64,000 bases of DNA from Mycolicibacterium sp. P1-18 (lineage in GTDB: Bacteria; Actinomycetota; Actinomycetes; Mycobacteriales; Mycobacteriaceae): NCBI RefSeq assembly GCF_008329535.1, contig NZ_NPKR01000006.1:248001-312000 (forward strand), written 5' to 3'. Below, in pieces: positions 23,908 to 32,470 of this stretch. How positions within the stretch are numbered: the stretch's first letter is position 1; each line of letters starts with the position of its first letter. The notes beneath the pieces are model-generated. The model saw nothing but the letters and a program-made list of their open reading frames with translations, ran no database searches and was not told the origin of the DNA. The position numbers and the translations under genes were made by a program.

Positions 23908-25818
23908 TCAGGCCCCTTCGATCCGCCGGGCGCCCAGTTCGCTCTGCAGCAACTCCAACGCCACCTCTTCGGGGTCGCGGCGGGGCACTGCCTCTTCGTG
24001 GACGGCTTGGGCGAGCATGCTCTCCTCGTCCTCCTCGTCGACCGGCGGCGGGGTCTCCACCACCTGGCGGGGGCGGGCGACCGGCGCGGGTGCGGTCGGC
24101 GAGCCGGCTTCGCATCGAATGGTCCAGTTGACGCCGAGCGCGTCCTTCAACGCGTCCCTGATGATCTCGACGTTGCGCGCCTCGTTGAGCCGTGCCGCGA
24201 GCGGCGCCGACACGTGGCTCAGGACCAGGACGTCGCCCTCGACGGCGAGCACGACGGCGCCGTCGAGCATCACGTCGGTGGGCCGGCGACGCTCGCGCAC
24301 CTTGTCCCGCACCGTCGACCACATGCTGCGCACCGCGGCGGCGTCCGGCTGACCGGCCGCAACGGGAACGGGTGCCGGAGCCGCGACCGGCGGCGGGGGC
24401 GCAGTGACGCGCGGGGGCTCGACTGGCGGTGGAGGCGTCACGGGTGGCGGAGGCGTGACGGGTTCGGGCCGGGCGACCGGGGGCGGCACGGGCACGGGCT
24501 CCGGCCGCGCCGCGGGCGGCGCCGTGACGGCGGGTGGTGCGGGCCGCTCCTCCACCGGCGGCGGGGTCGACGCCTCGGGGGCGGCGTTGCTCCGACGCAC
24601 GAACTGCTTGACCGGTGCAGCCTCGGCGGCCGCGGCCTGCGCCGCCTCGCCTGCCGGGATGGACACGTTCATCCTGGTTTCCAGGCGCTCGATGCGTTGC
24701 AGCAGAGCAGCTTCGGTGTCACTCGCCGACGGCAGCAGCAGTCGGGCGCAGACGACCTCGAGCAGCAACCGCGGCGCGGTGGCCCCCCGCATCTCGCCGA
24801 GTCCCGCGTGGACCACCTCGGCGTAGCGGGTCAGCGTCGCGGATCCAAGCGTCGCGGCCTGCTCCCGCATCCGCTCGACGACGTCGTCCGGTGCGTCGAC
24901 GACGCCACGCGCCGCCGCGTCGGGGACGGCTTGCAGCACGATGAGGTCCCGGAACCGTTCGAGCAGGTCGGTGGCGAAGCGCCGGGGGTCGTGGCCGGCG
25001 TCGATGAGCGCCTCGACCGCACCGAACAGCGCCGCGGCGTCACCCGCGGCGAGCGCGTCGACCGCGGCGTCGATGAGTGCGAGGTCGGTGGCGCCCAGCA
25101 GGGCCAACGCCCGCGAATAGGCCACCTGCTTGCCGTCGGAGCCGGCCAGCAGCTGATCCAGCACCGAGAGGGTGTCGCGGGGCGATCCGCCGCCCGCGCG
25201 GATCACCAGCGGGTAGACCGCGTCGTCGACGCCGACGTTCTCCTGGGTGCAGATGCGCTCCAGCAGGCCGCGCATGGTCTTGGGGGCCAGCAGGCGGAAC
25301 GGGTAGTGATGGGTGCGCGACCGGATGGTGGGCAGCACCTTCTCGGGTTCGGTGGTCGCGAACACGAAGATCAGGTGGTCCGGCGGTTCCTCCACGATCT
25401 TCAGCAGGGCGTTGAAGCCCGCGGTGGTGACCATGTGCGCCTCGTCGATGATGAAGATGCGGTAGCGCGACTGGGCCGGGGCGTAGAACGCGCGGTCCCG
25501 CAGTTCACGGGTGTCGTCGACGCCACCGTGGCTCGCCGCGTCGAGTTCGACGACGTCGACGCTGCCGGGCCCGTTGGGCGCCAGCGCGACGCAGGAGTCG
25601 CAGACGCCGCACGGGGTGGGGGTGGGCCCCTGTTCGCAGTTCAAGGATCGGGCCATGATGCGGGCCGACGACGTCTTGCCGCAGCCACGCGGACCAGAGA
25701 ACAGATAGGCGTGGTTGATGCGCCCCGACGTCAACGCCGTCGACAGCGGCTCGGTGACGTGCTCCTGACCGACCACCTCGGCGAAGGACGCTGGTCGGTA
25801 CTTGCGGTAGAGAGCCAC
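23908..25818 (-). CDS. dnaX: DNA polymerase III subunit gamma/tau
   Basis: Clamp-loader ATPase of the replisome. The 636 residues comprise an AAA+ module (Walker A LFSGPRGCGKTSSARIM, four-Cys zinc site from CEQGPTPTPCGVC to DSCVALA, Walker B IFIIDEAHMVTTAGF, sensor FATTEPEKVLPTIRSRTHHY), a collar domain, then a Pro/Ala/Val-rich linker of about 90 residues (400-490) and a C-terminal tau-like domain (VRSMWSTVRDKVRERRR). Both the gamma part and the tau tail are encoded; I saw no slippery A-run for frameshifting, so one product is likely. Convergent with the methyltransferase gene, 13 bases apart. Confidence 0.96.
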   Translation of the reverse strand: MALYRKYRPASFAEVVGQEHVTEPLSTALTSGRINHAYLFSGPRGCGKTSSARIMARSLNCEQGPTPTPCGVCDSCVALAPNGPGSVDVVELDAASHGGVDDTRELRDRAFYAPAQSRYRIFIIDEAHMVTTAGFNALLKIVEEPPDHLIFVFATTEPEKVLPTIRSRTHHYPFRLLAPKTMRGLLERICTQENVGVDDAVYPLVIRAGGGSPRDTLSVLDQLLAGSDGKQVAYSRALALLGATDLALIDAAVDALAAGDAAALFGAVEALIDAGHDPRRFATDLLERFRDLIVLQAVPDAAARGVVDAPDDVVERMREQAATLGSATLTRYAEVVHAGLGEMRGATAPRLLLEVVCARLLLPSASDTEAALLQRIERLETRMNVSIPAGEAAQAAAAEAAPVKQFVRRSNAAPEASTPPPVEERPAPPAVTAPPAARPEPVPVPPPVARPEPVTPPPPVTPPPPVEPPRVTAPPPPVAAPAPVPVAAGQPDAAAVRSMWSTVRDKVRERRRPTDVMLDGAVVLAVEGDVLVLSHVSAPLAARLNEARNVEIIRDALKDALGVNWTIRCEAGSPTAPAPVARPRQVVETPPPVDEEDEESMLAQAVHEEAVPRRDPEEVALELLQSELGARRIEGA

Positions 25819-25855
25819 GGAAGCAGGCTACCTAGGGTCTCCGACGCGCGGCGCC

Positions 25856-27136
25856 CTAGTCACCGGCGAGCAGGGACTCGGTTGCGGCCAGCAGCGCGCA
25901 GGTCGCCAGACCGTCGACGGCCGCGTCCAGGTCCGGCACCGACGGGAAGGACGGCGCGATGCGAACGTTCTTGTCCTCCGGGTCTTTTCGGTAGGGGAAG
26001 GCCGCTCCCGCCTCGGTCACCGCAATGCCGGCGTCCTTGGCCAGGGCGATCGTCCGCCGGGCCGTACCCGGCCACACGTCGAGGCTGACGAAGTAGCCGC
26101 CCTTCGGGTCGGTCCACGACGCGATCTTGGACTCCCCGAGACGGTCTTCGAGGATCTGGCCGACGAGCGCGAACTTGGGCGCCAGCAGCTCCTGGTGCTT
26201 CTGCATCTGCAGCCGCACCCCGTCCGCGTCGCCGAAGAACCGCAGGTGACGCAACTGGTTGACCTTGTCGGGTCCGATCGACTTCTTGCCGGCGTGCTGC
26301 AGGTACCAGGCGATGTTGCCCAGCGACCCGCCGAAGAAGCTGACGCCAGCCCCCGCGAAGGTGATCTTCGAGGTCGAGGCGAAGACGTAGGGCCGGTTCG
26401 GGTTGCCCGCCTTGGCCGCGAGTCCCAGCACGTCGACCTGCTTCACGAAGTCGTGGGTGAGGGTGTGCACGACGTAGGCGTTGTCCCAGAACAACCGGAA
26501 ATCACTTGCGGCAGTCTGCATTTGCACCAGCCGGCGGACGTTCTCCCACGAGTAGGTGGTGCCGGTGGGGTTGGAGAACACCGGCACGCACCACATGCCC
26601 TTGATGGCGGGGTCGCCGGCGACGAGCTCCTCGATCAGGTCGACGTCGGGACCCTCCTCGAGCATCGGCACGGGAATCATCTCGATGCCGAAGGCTTCGG
26701 TGATGGCGAAGTGGCGGTCGTACCCGGGCGAGGGGCACAAGAACTTGATCCTGCCGCTCTCCTCGATCCACGGCCGCGGGGAGTCGACGCCGCCGTGCAG
26801 GAGCGAGAACACGATCAGGTCGTGCATGAACTCGAGGCTCGCGTTGTTGCCCGCGATCAGGTTCTGCACCGGGATGCCGAGCAGTTCTCCGAAGATGGCG
26901 CGCAGCTCCGGCAACCCGTGCAGACCGCCGTAGTTGCGGGTGTCGGTGCCCTCGCCGTCGCGGTAGTCGGCGCCGGGAAGCGTCAACAGACCGTTGGAGA
27001 TGTCGAGTTGCTCGGGGGACGGCTTGCCGCGGGTGAGGTCGAGGCTGAGCTTCTTGGCCTGCAGCTCGGCGTAGTTGCGGCGCTGCAGTTCGTGCTGCGC
27101 CTCCAGCTCGTCACGACCAAGGGACAGAAACGACAA
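25856..27136 (-). CDS. aspC: Aspartate aminotransferase, class Ic (Rv3722c-like)
   Basis: PLP enzyme that makes aspartate from oxaloacetate and glutamate; Rv3722c is the main aspartate aminotransferase of M. tuberculosis. The 426 residues show DLTRGKPSPEQLD, YGGLHGLPELRAIF, LIAGNNASLEF, FSNPTGTTYS, the WDNAYVVHTL segment and the PLP lysine in FASTSKITFAGAGVS, typical of the Ic subgroup. The start chosen is TTG at 27136 (SFLSLGRDELEAQ) with GGAAGG 6 nt upstream; a longer open frame upstream would be read through the 4.5S RNA gene and is rejected. Provides the substrate for Ask in the same region. Confidence 0.94.
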   Translation of the reverse strand: MSFLSLGRDELEAQHELQRRNYAELQAKKLSLDLTRGKPSPEQLDISNGLLTLPGADYRDGEGTDTRNYGGLHGLPELRAIFGELLGIPVQNLIAGNNASLEFMHDLIVFSLLHGGVDSPRPWIEESGRIKFLCPSPGYDRHFAITEAFGIEMIPVPMLEEGPDVDLIEELVAGDPAIKGMWCVPVFSNPTGTTYSWENVRRLVQMQTAASDFRLFWDNAYVVHTLTHDFVKQVDVLGLAAKAGNPNRPYVFASTSKITFAGAGVSFFGGSLGNIAWYLQHAGKKSIGPDKVNQLRHLRFFGDADGVRLQMQKHQELLAPKFALVGQILEDRLGESKIASWTDPKGGYFVSLDVWPGTARRTIALAKDAGIAVTEAGAAFPYRKDPEDKNVRIAPSFPSVPDLDAAVDGLATCALLAATESLLAGD

Positions 27137-27162
27137 GGCAGGCCTTCCGCTGGGCCGTGAAT

Positions 27163-27256
27163 GAAAAGGGGACCCCGCGCACCCGCCAGAGCCCATTGAC
27201 CCTTGCTGCCTTCCGGCCCTGGGGGAGTTCACAGGATGGACGCCGCGCGGGGTCCG
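27163..27256 (-). ncRNA. ffs: Signal recognition particle 4.5S RNA
   Basis: Read on the minus strand, the ends GGACCCCGCGCG and GCGCGGGGTCC form a long terminal stem. The apical core has GGGCCGGAAGGCAGCAAGGG, i.e. the GGAA tetraloop and symmetric/asymmetric loops that Ffh binds. A T-run (TTTTC) directly after the stem is the terminator. Size about 90 nt, as usual for the short bacterial form. It sits between aspC and tRNA-Ser as in other mycobacteria. The ends are approximate. Confidence 0.92.
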
Positions 27257-27339
27257 GAGGCAAGTGTAATACCCCGGGTTCCCCCGGCGACACGGCCGCT
27301 CGTGAAGAACGGGTGGCCCGGTCGGCTACCATGGCCCGC

Positions 27340-27425
27340 GGAGGATTCGCCTAGTGGCCTATGGCGCTCGCCTGGAACGCGGGTTGGGTTAATAGCCCTC
27401 AGGGGTTCAAATCCCCTATCCTCCG
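27340..27425 (+). tRNA. serV: tRNA-Ser (anticodon GGA)
   Basis: The acceptor stem GGAGGAT (27340-27346) pairs with ATCCTCC (27418-27424), with G as discriminator. The anticodon arm CTCGC-CTGGAAC-GCGGG gives anticodon GGA, reading UCC/UCU serine codons. A long variable arm (GTTGGGTTAATAGCCCTC region) and T arm AGGGGTTCAAATCCCCT are typical of tRNA-Ser. The CCA end is not encoded. Confidence 0.95.
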
Positions 27426-27504
27426 CGCTGGTCCGGGTACGGCCAGGCCAGAGTGCCTGGTCGTACCCAGACTTTTGAACGGCCCGACCGACTCGAGGAG
27501 GAGT

Positions 27505-28347
27505 ATGCGGCGCTGGATCGCGGTCCTGTGGCACGCATGGTTCTTCGTCATCGCCGGAGCTCTCTACTTCTTCTTCGTCCTGCCCCGGTGGTTCGAACTC
27601 ACCGGGCGATGGCCGACGGGCCTCGGACTGGCGATGCGGATCGTCTGCGGCGCGCTGATCGGTCTCTCCGCCCTCCCCGTCGTGCTGACGTACCTCAAGT
27701 CCCGGCGGGCCGAGTTCGGCACCCCTCGATTGGCCCTCACGCTGCGCTTGTCGGCGATCGTCCTGCACGTTCTCGCCGGTGCCATGATCGTCGGCGCCGC
27801 CGTCAGCGAGATCTGGGTCAGCCTGGACGCTGCGGGTCCGACGTTGTTCGCCATCTACGGGGCGGCGGCGGCGCTCGCCGTCCTCGGCGCGCTGAGCTTC
27901 TATCTGGCCTACGCCGCTGAACTGCCCCCTCCCCCGCCCAAGCCGCTGCGCCCGAAGGGCCAGACCCGTCGTCGCGGCCGGGGCGTCGCGGACGAGGCCG
28001 AGGCCGACGACGACGTCGAGTCGACCGACGAGGTCGTCGAACCGACCGAGCCCACCGTGGCCGCAGCACCCACCGAGCCCACCGACGAAGTCGTCGACGA
28101 GCCGGCCACGGACGCCGAGGTCGAGGACGCTCCCGAGAAGGAGCCGACCGCCGACGCCGAGACGACCGCCCCCAGCGAGGACGCCACCCCGTCCGACGCC
28201 GAGACGACCGTCGACGAGCCGGCCGGTAACGCCGACGAGCCCACCGACGATGAGTCCGATAGCAAGTTGCGCAACCGACGTCCGAGCGGCAAGTCGAACT
28301 CGCGGCTGTTCGGGCGCTCGCGCCGCGGAGTAGCCCTCGAGGACTGA
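27505..28347 (+). CDS. lucA: LucA-like membrane protein (Rv3723-like)
   Basis: The 280-residue protein has four predicted membrane helices in the first 140 residues (WFFVIAGALYFFFVLP, VCGALIGLSALPVVLTYL, LHVLAGAMIVGAAVSEIW, AAAALAVLGALSFYLAYA), then a Pro-rich hinge and an acidic, disordered tail full of Glu, Asp, Thr and Pro, ending with a basic patch (RLFGRSRRG). By position (after ffs and serV) and shape it corresponds to Rv3723/LucA, which stabilises Mce1/Mce4 fatty-acid and cholesterol importers in M. tuberculosis. The ATG at 27505 has GAGGAGGAGT directly upstream. Confidence 0.85.
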   Translation: MRRWIAVLWHAWFFVIAGALYFFFVLPRWFELTGRWPTGLGLAMRIVCGALIGLSALPVVLTYLKSRRAEFGTPRLALTLRLSAIVLHVLAGAMIVGAAVSEIWVSLDAAGPTLFAIYGAAAALAVLGALSFYLAYAAELPPPPPKPLRPKGQTRRRGRGVADEAEADDDVESTDEVVEPTEPTVAAAPTEPTDEVVDEPATDAEVEDAPEKEPTADAETTAPSEDATPSDAETTVDEPAGNADEPTDDESDSKLRNRRPSGKSNSRLFGRSRRGVALED

Positions 28348-28433
28348 CGTCCGGGCCGGTTGCCGCGACGACCCACGGTGTCAGCGTCACAATTGTGGGT
28401 AGAACACCAGCTACACACGGCGGAAGGTGCCCC

Positions 28434-29456
28434 ATGCGCAGGTCCCACACCAGATGGCGACACGTCGTCGCGGTCGTTGCCGCGGCCGCCTCGGCGGCCA
28501 CCATCGTGGCACCCGCCATGGCGTCGGCCGTGCCCGCCGACCTGTCGAGCGTCGCCGCCCAGGTCGAACCGGCAGTGGCCCGCATCGACACGACGATCAA
28601 CTACCAGCACGCCATCGGCGCTGGTACCGGCATCGTGTTGGACCAGGGCGGCGCCCTGCTGACGAACTTCCACGTGGTCCAGGGCGCGGACAGCATCACC
28701 GCGACGGTCGCCGGCCGGGCGTACCCCGCCGACCTGGTGGGCTACGACCGCAACCGCGACATCGCGGTGTTGCAACTGCGCGGCGCGGGCGGCCTGCCGG
28801 TCGCGGTGCTCGGGGATTCCTCGCAGCTCGCGGTGGGCGACCCCGTCGTCGCCCTCGGCAACGCCAGGGGTTCGGGCAGCCCGTTGACCCAGGAAGCGGG
28901 CGAGGTGGTCGGCTTCGGACGCACCATCAACGCCAAGGACGAGTTGACGGGCAGTTCGAGCCAGGCCGTCGGGCTGATCGAGTTCGCGGCACCGGTGCGC
29001 GCCGGCGACTCGGGCGGCCCGATGGTCAACGCCGCCGGCCAGGTCATGGGCGTCACCACCGCGGCGACGGTCAACTTCCGGATGGATCCCGGCGGCTCCG
29101 GCTTCGCCATTCCGATCAACGACGCCCTCGCCACGGCGAACCAGATTCGCTCGGGATCGCCGTCGAGCACGGTGCACATCGGACCGCCGACGCTGCTCGG
29201 GGTCGGAGTCAACTCCCGCAACCAGCCGGAGAATCTCCCCGGCGTCGTCCTCTTCGAGGTACTTCGCGGTGGGCCGGCGGAGCGGGCCGGTCTGCACGAC
29301 GGCGACGTCCTGCTCAGCATCGACGGCGAGCAGCTCAACTCGGCCACCTCGTTGACCAACGTGCTGGACCGTCACTACCCCGGTGACGTCGTCGACCTGA
29401 CCTGGATCGACCGGGCGGGTCAGCAGCTCACCGGCAAGGCGACGCTCACGTCGTGA
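28434..29456 (+). CDS. Exported trypsin-like serine protease with PDZ domain (PepA/HtrA-like)
   Basis: Secreted S1C-type protease. A signal peptide (VVAVVAAAASAATIVAPAMASA) precedes the protease domain with the full triad: His in LLTNFHVVQGA, Asp in NRDIAVLQLRG and Ser in VRAGDSGGPMVN. A C-terminal PDZ domain starts near residue 245 (LLGVGVNSRNQPENLPG; GGPAERAGLHDGDVLLSIDG). Resembles mycobacterial PepA (Rv0125), which lacks the membrane anchor of HtrA. The ATG at 28434 has GGAAGG upstream. Likely role: envelope protein quality control or processing. Confidence 0.92.
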   Translation: MRRSHTRWRHVVAVVAAAASAATIVAPAMASAVPADLSSVAAQVEPAVARIDTTINYQHAIGAGTGIVLDQGGALLTNFHVVQGADSITATVAGRAYPADLVGYDRNRDIAVLQLRGAGGLPVAVLGDSSQLAVGDPVVALGNARGSGSPLTQEAGEVVGFGRTINAKDELTGSSSQAVGLIEFAAPVRAGDSGGPMVNAAGQVMGVTTAATVNFRMDPGGSGFAIPINDALATANQIRSGSPSSTVHIGPPTLLGVGVNSRNQPENLPGVVLFEVLRGGPAERAGLHDGDVLLSIDGEQLNSATSLTNVLDRHYPGDVVDLTWIDRAGQQLTGKATLTS

Positions 29457-29474
29457 GCTCGTAGGATGACGACG

Positions 29475-29759
29475 ATGACTCTTCGATTGCTGGTGGCCTG
29501 CGCGCTGACGACGGCTGCCACGGCGATCAGTCCGTGGACCGCGACCGCCGCTCCCTCGCAACCGGAACCCGGCTGCCCGGTGACCGATCCCCCGGTCATC
29601 AACCGCTGCGGGTGGGAGAAGACGCCCGATCCCGTTCCCCCGCCGCCGGGTGTGACGGTGGCCCAGTGCCAGGACGGTGCTCTGGACTTCACCCAGCAAC
29701 CGAACTACCGCGCGACCTGCGCCGAGAACGGCGGCGTGGTCAAGTGGCTGGCTGGCTAA
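29475..29759 (+). CDS. Small exported Cys-rich protein
   Basis: A 94-residue secreted protein: signal peptide MTLRLLVACALTTAATA, then a mature part with Pro-rich stretch TPDPVPPPPGVT and four Cys (PGCPVTD, NRCGWEK, AQCQDG, ATCAEN) that could form two disulfides. TAGGAT at 29462-29467 stands 7 nt before this ATG, so a leaderless transcript is likely; an ATG at 29466 is inside the -10 box. No domain recognised. It follows the serine protease by 18 bases. Confidence 0.65.
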   Translation: MTLRLLVACALTTAATAISPWTATAAPSQPEPGCPVTDPPVINRCGWEKTPDPVPPPPGVTVAQCQDGALDFTQQPNYRATCAENGGVVKWLAG

Positions 29760-29769
29760 CGCGCCCTCG

Positions 29770-30144
29770 CTAGGACAGTTCGGGGTTCAGAAAGACGTAC
29801 AGGACGGCGATTCTGCCGTCGCGAACCTGCAGCACGTCCAATCCGGTGTACTCCGGTTCGGCGCCTCTCGGGCCCGACGTCCACGCGATGACGCCCGCAT
29901 CCTGCAACACCTGGGGCTCTCCCGTCTCGGTGTAGACGTACTGCGGATGCGTCGCCCGAAGAGCACCCGCGAACTGGTCCACGGCGTCGTGCCCTACGTA
30001 CGTGCCGTCGGGAGTGTGGACGACGCAGTCGTCGGTGTAGAACTCCTCGACGGCGGCGCGCCGACGGCTGGCGTCGCCCTCTCCGAAGACTTCCTGGAGG
30101 TTCCGGGCAAGCAGTTCACGTATTCGCGGAGGCGCGGTCGTCAT
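29770..30144 (-). CDS. NTF2/SnoaL-like small protein
   Basis: The 124-residue protein fits the cone-shaped NTF2-like fold: first helix RIRELLARNLQEVF, then AAVEEFYTDDCVVHTPDG with the typical Asp/Asp-Cys turn, YVGHDAVDQFAGALRATHP, and closing strands (GLDVLQVRDGRIAVLYVFLNP). Such proteins are isomerases, hydrolases or carrier proteins; the pocket function cannot be read here. The ATG at 30144 (MTTAPPRIREL) is preferred over a GTG-type extension to 30183. It is located 44 bases downstream of the Prim-PolC gene, same strand. Confidence 0.8.
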   Translation of the reverse strand: MTTAPPRIRELLARNLQEVFGEGDASRRRAAVEEFYTDDCVVHTPDGTYVGHDAVDQFAGALRATHPQYVYTETGEPQVLQDAGVIAWTSGPRGAEPEYTGLDVLQVRDGRIAVLYVFLNPELS

Positions 30145-30188
30145 ACCGACACCAAACGGACTGCGGTCCCCTTTGATTCCCACGCTCT

Positions 30189-31238
30189 CTACTTGCCCGC
30201 CGGGTTGCCGTCCTCATCCCAGTGCTCGGCCACCTTCTTGCTCGGCTGCACGCGCGGCGGCTCGCCCGGCATCTTGGGATAGCTCGGCGGGTACGGCAGG
30301 TCGGCCAGGCCACGTTCCTCGTCGGCGGCCACCATCTCCAGCAGCGGCTCGATGGAGTGCGCCACCTTCTCGATGTCGGCCCACGGATCCTCGCGGCTCG
30401 CAACGACTTTGGGCACGGTCACGATGGTGTAGTCGTCGGGGTCGGCCGTGGCCAGCTCCGCCCACGACAGCGGGGTCGACACCGTGGCGATCTGCGTCCG
30501 GCGCGCCGAATAGGCCGACGCGAAGGTGCGGTCACGGGCGTTCTGGTTGTAGTCGACGAACAATCGCTGGCCCCGCTCCTCCTTCCACCACGAGGTCGTC
30601 ACCCGATCCGGCGCCCGACGCTCGACCTCGCGGGCCAGTGCGATGCCGGCGCGCCGCACCGCGATGAAGTCCCAGTCCGGCTTGATCCGGATGAAGACGT
30701 GCACGCCGCGGCCGCCGGACGTCTTCGGGTAGCCGACGATGCCGAGTTCGTCGAGCACGGGCTTGAGCACCTCGACGGCGATCTCGGCCGCGTCGGCGAA
30801 GTCGGTGCCCGGTTGGGGGTCGAGGTCGACGCGCAGTTCGTCGGGGTGTTCGGCGTCGGGACACCGGACCTGCCACGGGTGGAACGTGACGGTGCCCATC
30901 TGCGCGGCCCACGCGATGGCCGACGGATGCGTCACCTTCAACGCGTCGGCCGTGCGGCCCGACGGGAACGTCACCTCACACGTCTCGAGGTAGTGGGGAT
31001 GCTTTGCGGGCACGCGCTTCTGGTAGATCTCCTCGCCGTCGATCCCGTCGGGAAAGCGCTGCAAATGCGTGGGACGGTCCCGCAGCGCCGCGACCATCGG
31101 CTCCGCGACGGCACGGTAGTAGTCGAAGAGTGCCCGCTTGGTGCCGCCGGCGCCGAGTCTGGGGAAGTACACCTTGTCCGGACTGGTCAATCGGACGGCC
31201 ACGCCGTCGATGTCGACTTCCGTTGCGGGACTAGCCAT
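30189..31238 (-). CDS. Primase-polymerase Prim-PolC (LigD polymerase-domain family, Rv3730c-like)
   Basis: Stand-alone archaeo-eukaryotic primase-type polymerase related to the LigD polymerase domain; in M. smegmatis the counterpart (MSMEG_6301) works with LigC in gap filling during base-excision repair. The 349 residues show YQKRVPAKHPHYLET, the catalytic DxD in LRVDLDPQPGTDF, SGGRGVHVFIRI with the His-containing nucleotide site, and the third acid in QRLFVDYNQNARDRTFASAYS. Its ATG directly follows the TGA of ligC1 (TGAATG), so both proteins are made from one message. No phosphoesterase domain is present. Confidence 0.94.
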   Translation of the reverse strand: MASPATEVDIDGVAVRLTSPDKVYFPRLGAGGTKRALFDYYRAVAEPMVAALRDRPTHLQRFPDGIDGEEIYQKRVPAKHPHYLETCEVTFPSGRTADALKVTHPSAIAWAAQMGTVTFHPWQVRCPDAEHPDELRVDLDPQPGTDFADAAEIAVEVLKPVLDELGIVGYPKTSGGRGVHVFIRIKPDWDFIAVRRAGIALAREVERRAPDRVTTSWWKEERGQRLFVDYNQNARDRTFASAYSARRTQIATVSTPLSWAELATADPDDYTIVTVPKVVASREDPWADIEKVAHSIEPLLEMVAADEERGLADLPYPPSYPKMPGEPPRVQPSKKVAEHWDEDGNPAGK

Positions 31239-32279
31239 TCAGTTCTCCAATACGTCGGACAGGTCGTAGTTCAACGGCACGTCGAGCTGGGCGAAGGTGC
31301 AACTCGACGGCTCCCGGTCGGGCCGCCAGCGGACGAACTTCACCGCGTGCCGGAAGCGCCGGTCACTCTGACCGTTGCCCTCCATCTGGTCGTAGGCCAC
31401 CTCGGCGACCTTCTCCGGGCGGATCGGGATCCAGCGCTTGTCGGCCGCGGAGTTCCATCGGCTGGGGTCGCCGTCCCGAACGTCGCCGTCGCGCAGCGGT
31501 TCCAGCTCGGCGAGGAGCTTGATGCGGTCCTTGACGCTGAACGACGCTGCGCCCCCGACCATGTGCAGCTCGCCGTCCTCGCGGTACAGACCCAGCAGGA
31601 CGGATCCGACGCCCTCCCCGCTCTTGTGCACGCGATAACCGATGGCGACGCAGTCGGCGTCGCGCTTGTGCTTGACCTTGACCATCTCGCGCTTGCCCGC
31701 CAGATAGCGTCCGTCGAGCCGCTTGGCGATCACGCCGTCCAGGCCGGCGCCCTCGAACGTGGTCAACCACTGTGTCCCGAGCTCCGGATCCTCGGTGGTG
31801 CGGGTGACGTGGCACCACGTCTTCTCGGTGACGAGCTCGAGCAGCGCGTCCCGCCGGACCCGAAACGATTCGGCGAGCAGCGACCGGTCGGCCGTGGCCA
31901 GGGCGTCGAACCCGATGAAGTGCGCGGGCGTCTGCTCGGCGAGCATCCTCACCCGGCTCTCGGCGGGATGGATCCGCTGGCTCAACGACTCCCAGTCCAG
32001 CCGGATGCGGCCGTCGATCTCGCGGGGCACGACGACTTCGCCGTCGAGGACGCAGCGCGGCGCCAGTTCGTCGCGAAGCGACTCGACGAGTTCCGGGAAG
32101 TACCGGCCGAGTTCCTTGCCGCTGCGCGACTGCAGCACCACCTCGTCGCCGTCGCGGAACGCCAGCGCCCGGAAGCCGTCCCACTTGGGCTCGTAAGACC
32201 ACACCCCCCTGTCGTCGGGCACCTTGGTGGCCGCCTTCGCCAGCATCGGTTCGACGGGCGGCATGACGGGCAGGTCCAT
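31239..32279 (-). CDS. ligC1: ATP-dependent DNA ligase LigC1
   Basis: Seals nicks with ATP; belongs to the LigC group of mycobacteria. The 346 residues have the nucleotidyltransferase domain with AMP-accepting Lys in SYEPKWDGFRALAF (motif I), RYFPELVESLRDELAPRCVLDGEVVV (motifs Ia/III), FIGFDALA, then GLDGVIAKRLDG (motif IV) and MVKVKHKRDADCVA (motif V), and a C-terminal OB-fold (motif VI region WRPDREPSSCTFAQLD). ATG at 32279 (MDLPVMPPVEPM) chosen; upstream in-frame codons lack family similarity. Forms an operon with Prim-PolC; a second ligase gene, ligC2, lies 3.6 kb away on the other strand. Confidence 0.94.
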   Translation of the reverse strand: MDLPVMPPVEPMLAKAATKVPDDRGVWSYEPKWDGFRALAFRDGDEVVLQSRSGKELGRYFPELVESLRDELAPRCVLDGEVVVPREIDGRIRLDWESLSQRIHPAESRVRMLAEQTPAHFIGFDALATADRSLLAESFRVRRDALLELVTEKTWCHVTRTTEDPELGTQWLTTFEGAGLDGVIAKRLDGRYLAGKREMVKVKHKRDADCVAIGYRVHKSGEGVGSVLLGLYREDGELHMVGGAASFSVKDRIKLLAELEPLRDGDVRDGDPSRWNSAADKRWIPIRPEKVAEVAYDQMEGNGQSDRRFRHAVKFVRWRPDREPSSCTFAQLDVPLNYDLSDVLEN

Positions 32280-32372
32280 GGTTCCCATACTCACGTAGAC
32301 CGCCACCGCCGATCAATGTCATCGCCATGGCGAATTCCCCTAGCGGCAGTGCTGGGGTTACATTGAAGACGA

Positions 32373-32463
32373 CCCACACGGGAGTGCACGCCAAGTGCGC
32401 TGAGAGGACGGCTGGCGCCGTCGACCGTACGAACCTGACCGGATCATGCCGGCGTAGGGAGTG
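32373..32463 (+). promoter_or_regulatory. TPP (thiamine pyrophosphate) riboswitch
   Basis: The conserved THI-box elements are in order: ACGGGAGTGC (32378), GCTGAGAGGA (32399), GAACCTGACCGGATCATGCC (32431) and GGCGTAGGGAGTG (32451-32463). The 3' end overlaps the ribosome site GGGAG of ykoE, so ligand binding probably blocks translation. A -10 box TACATT (32359-32364) upstream fits the transcript start. Controls the thiamine-precursor transporter operon. Confidence 0.95.
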
Positions 32464-32470
32464 AAAACGA

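Noticed and set aside
24400..24600. GC-rich repeats in dnaX
   Set aside because: They encode the Pro/Ala/Val linker between the ATPase part and the tau domain, a normal low-complexity region.
27137..27232. N-terminal extension of the aspartate aminotransferase frame
   Set aside because: It would be translated through the 4.5S RNA gene; TTG at 27136 has a good ribosome site and starts at the conserved protein.
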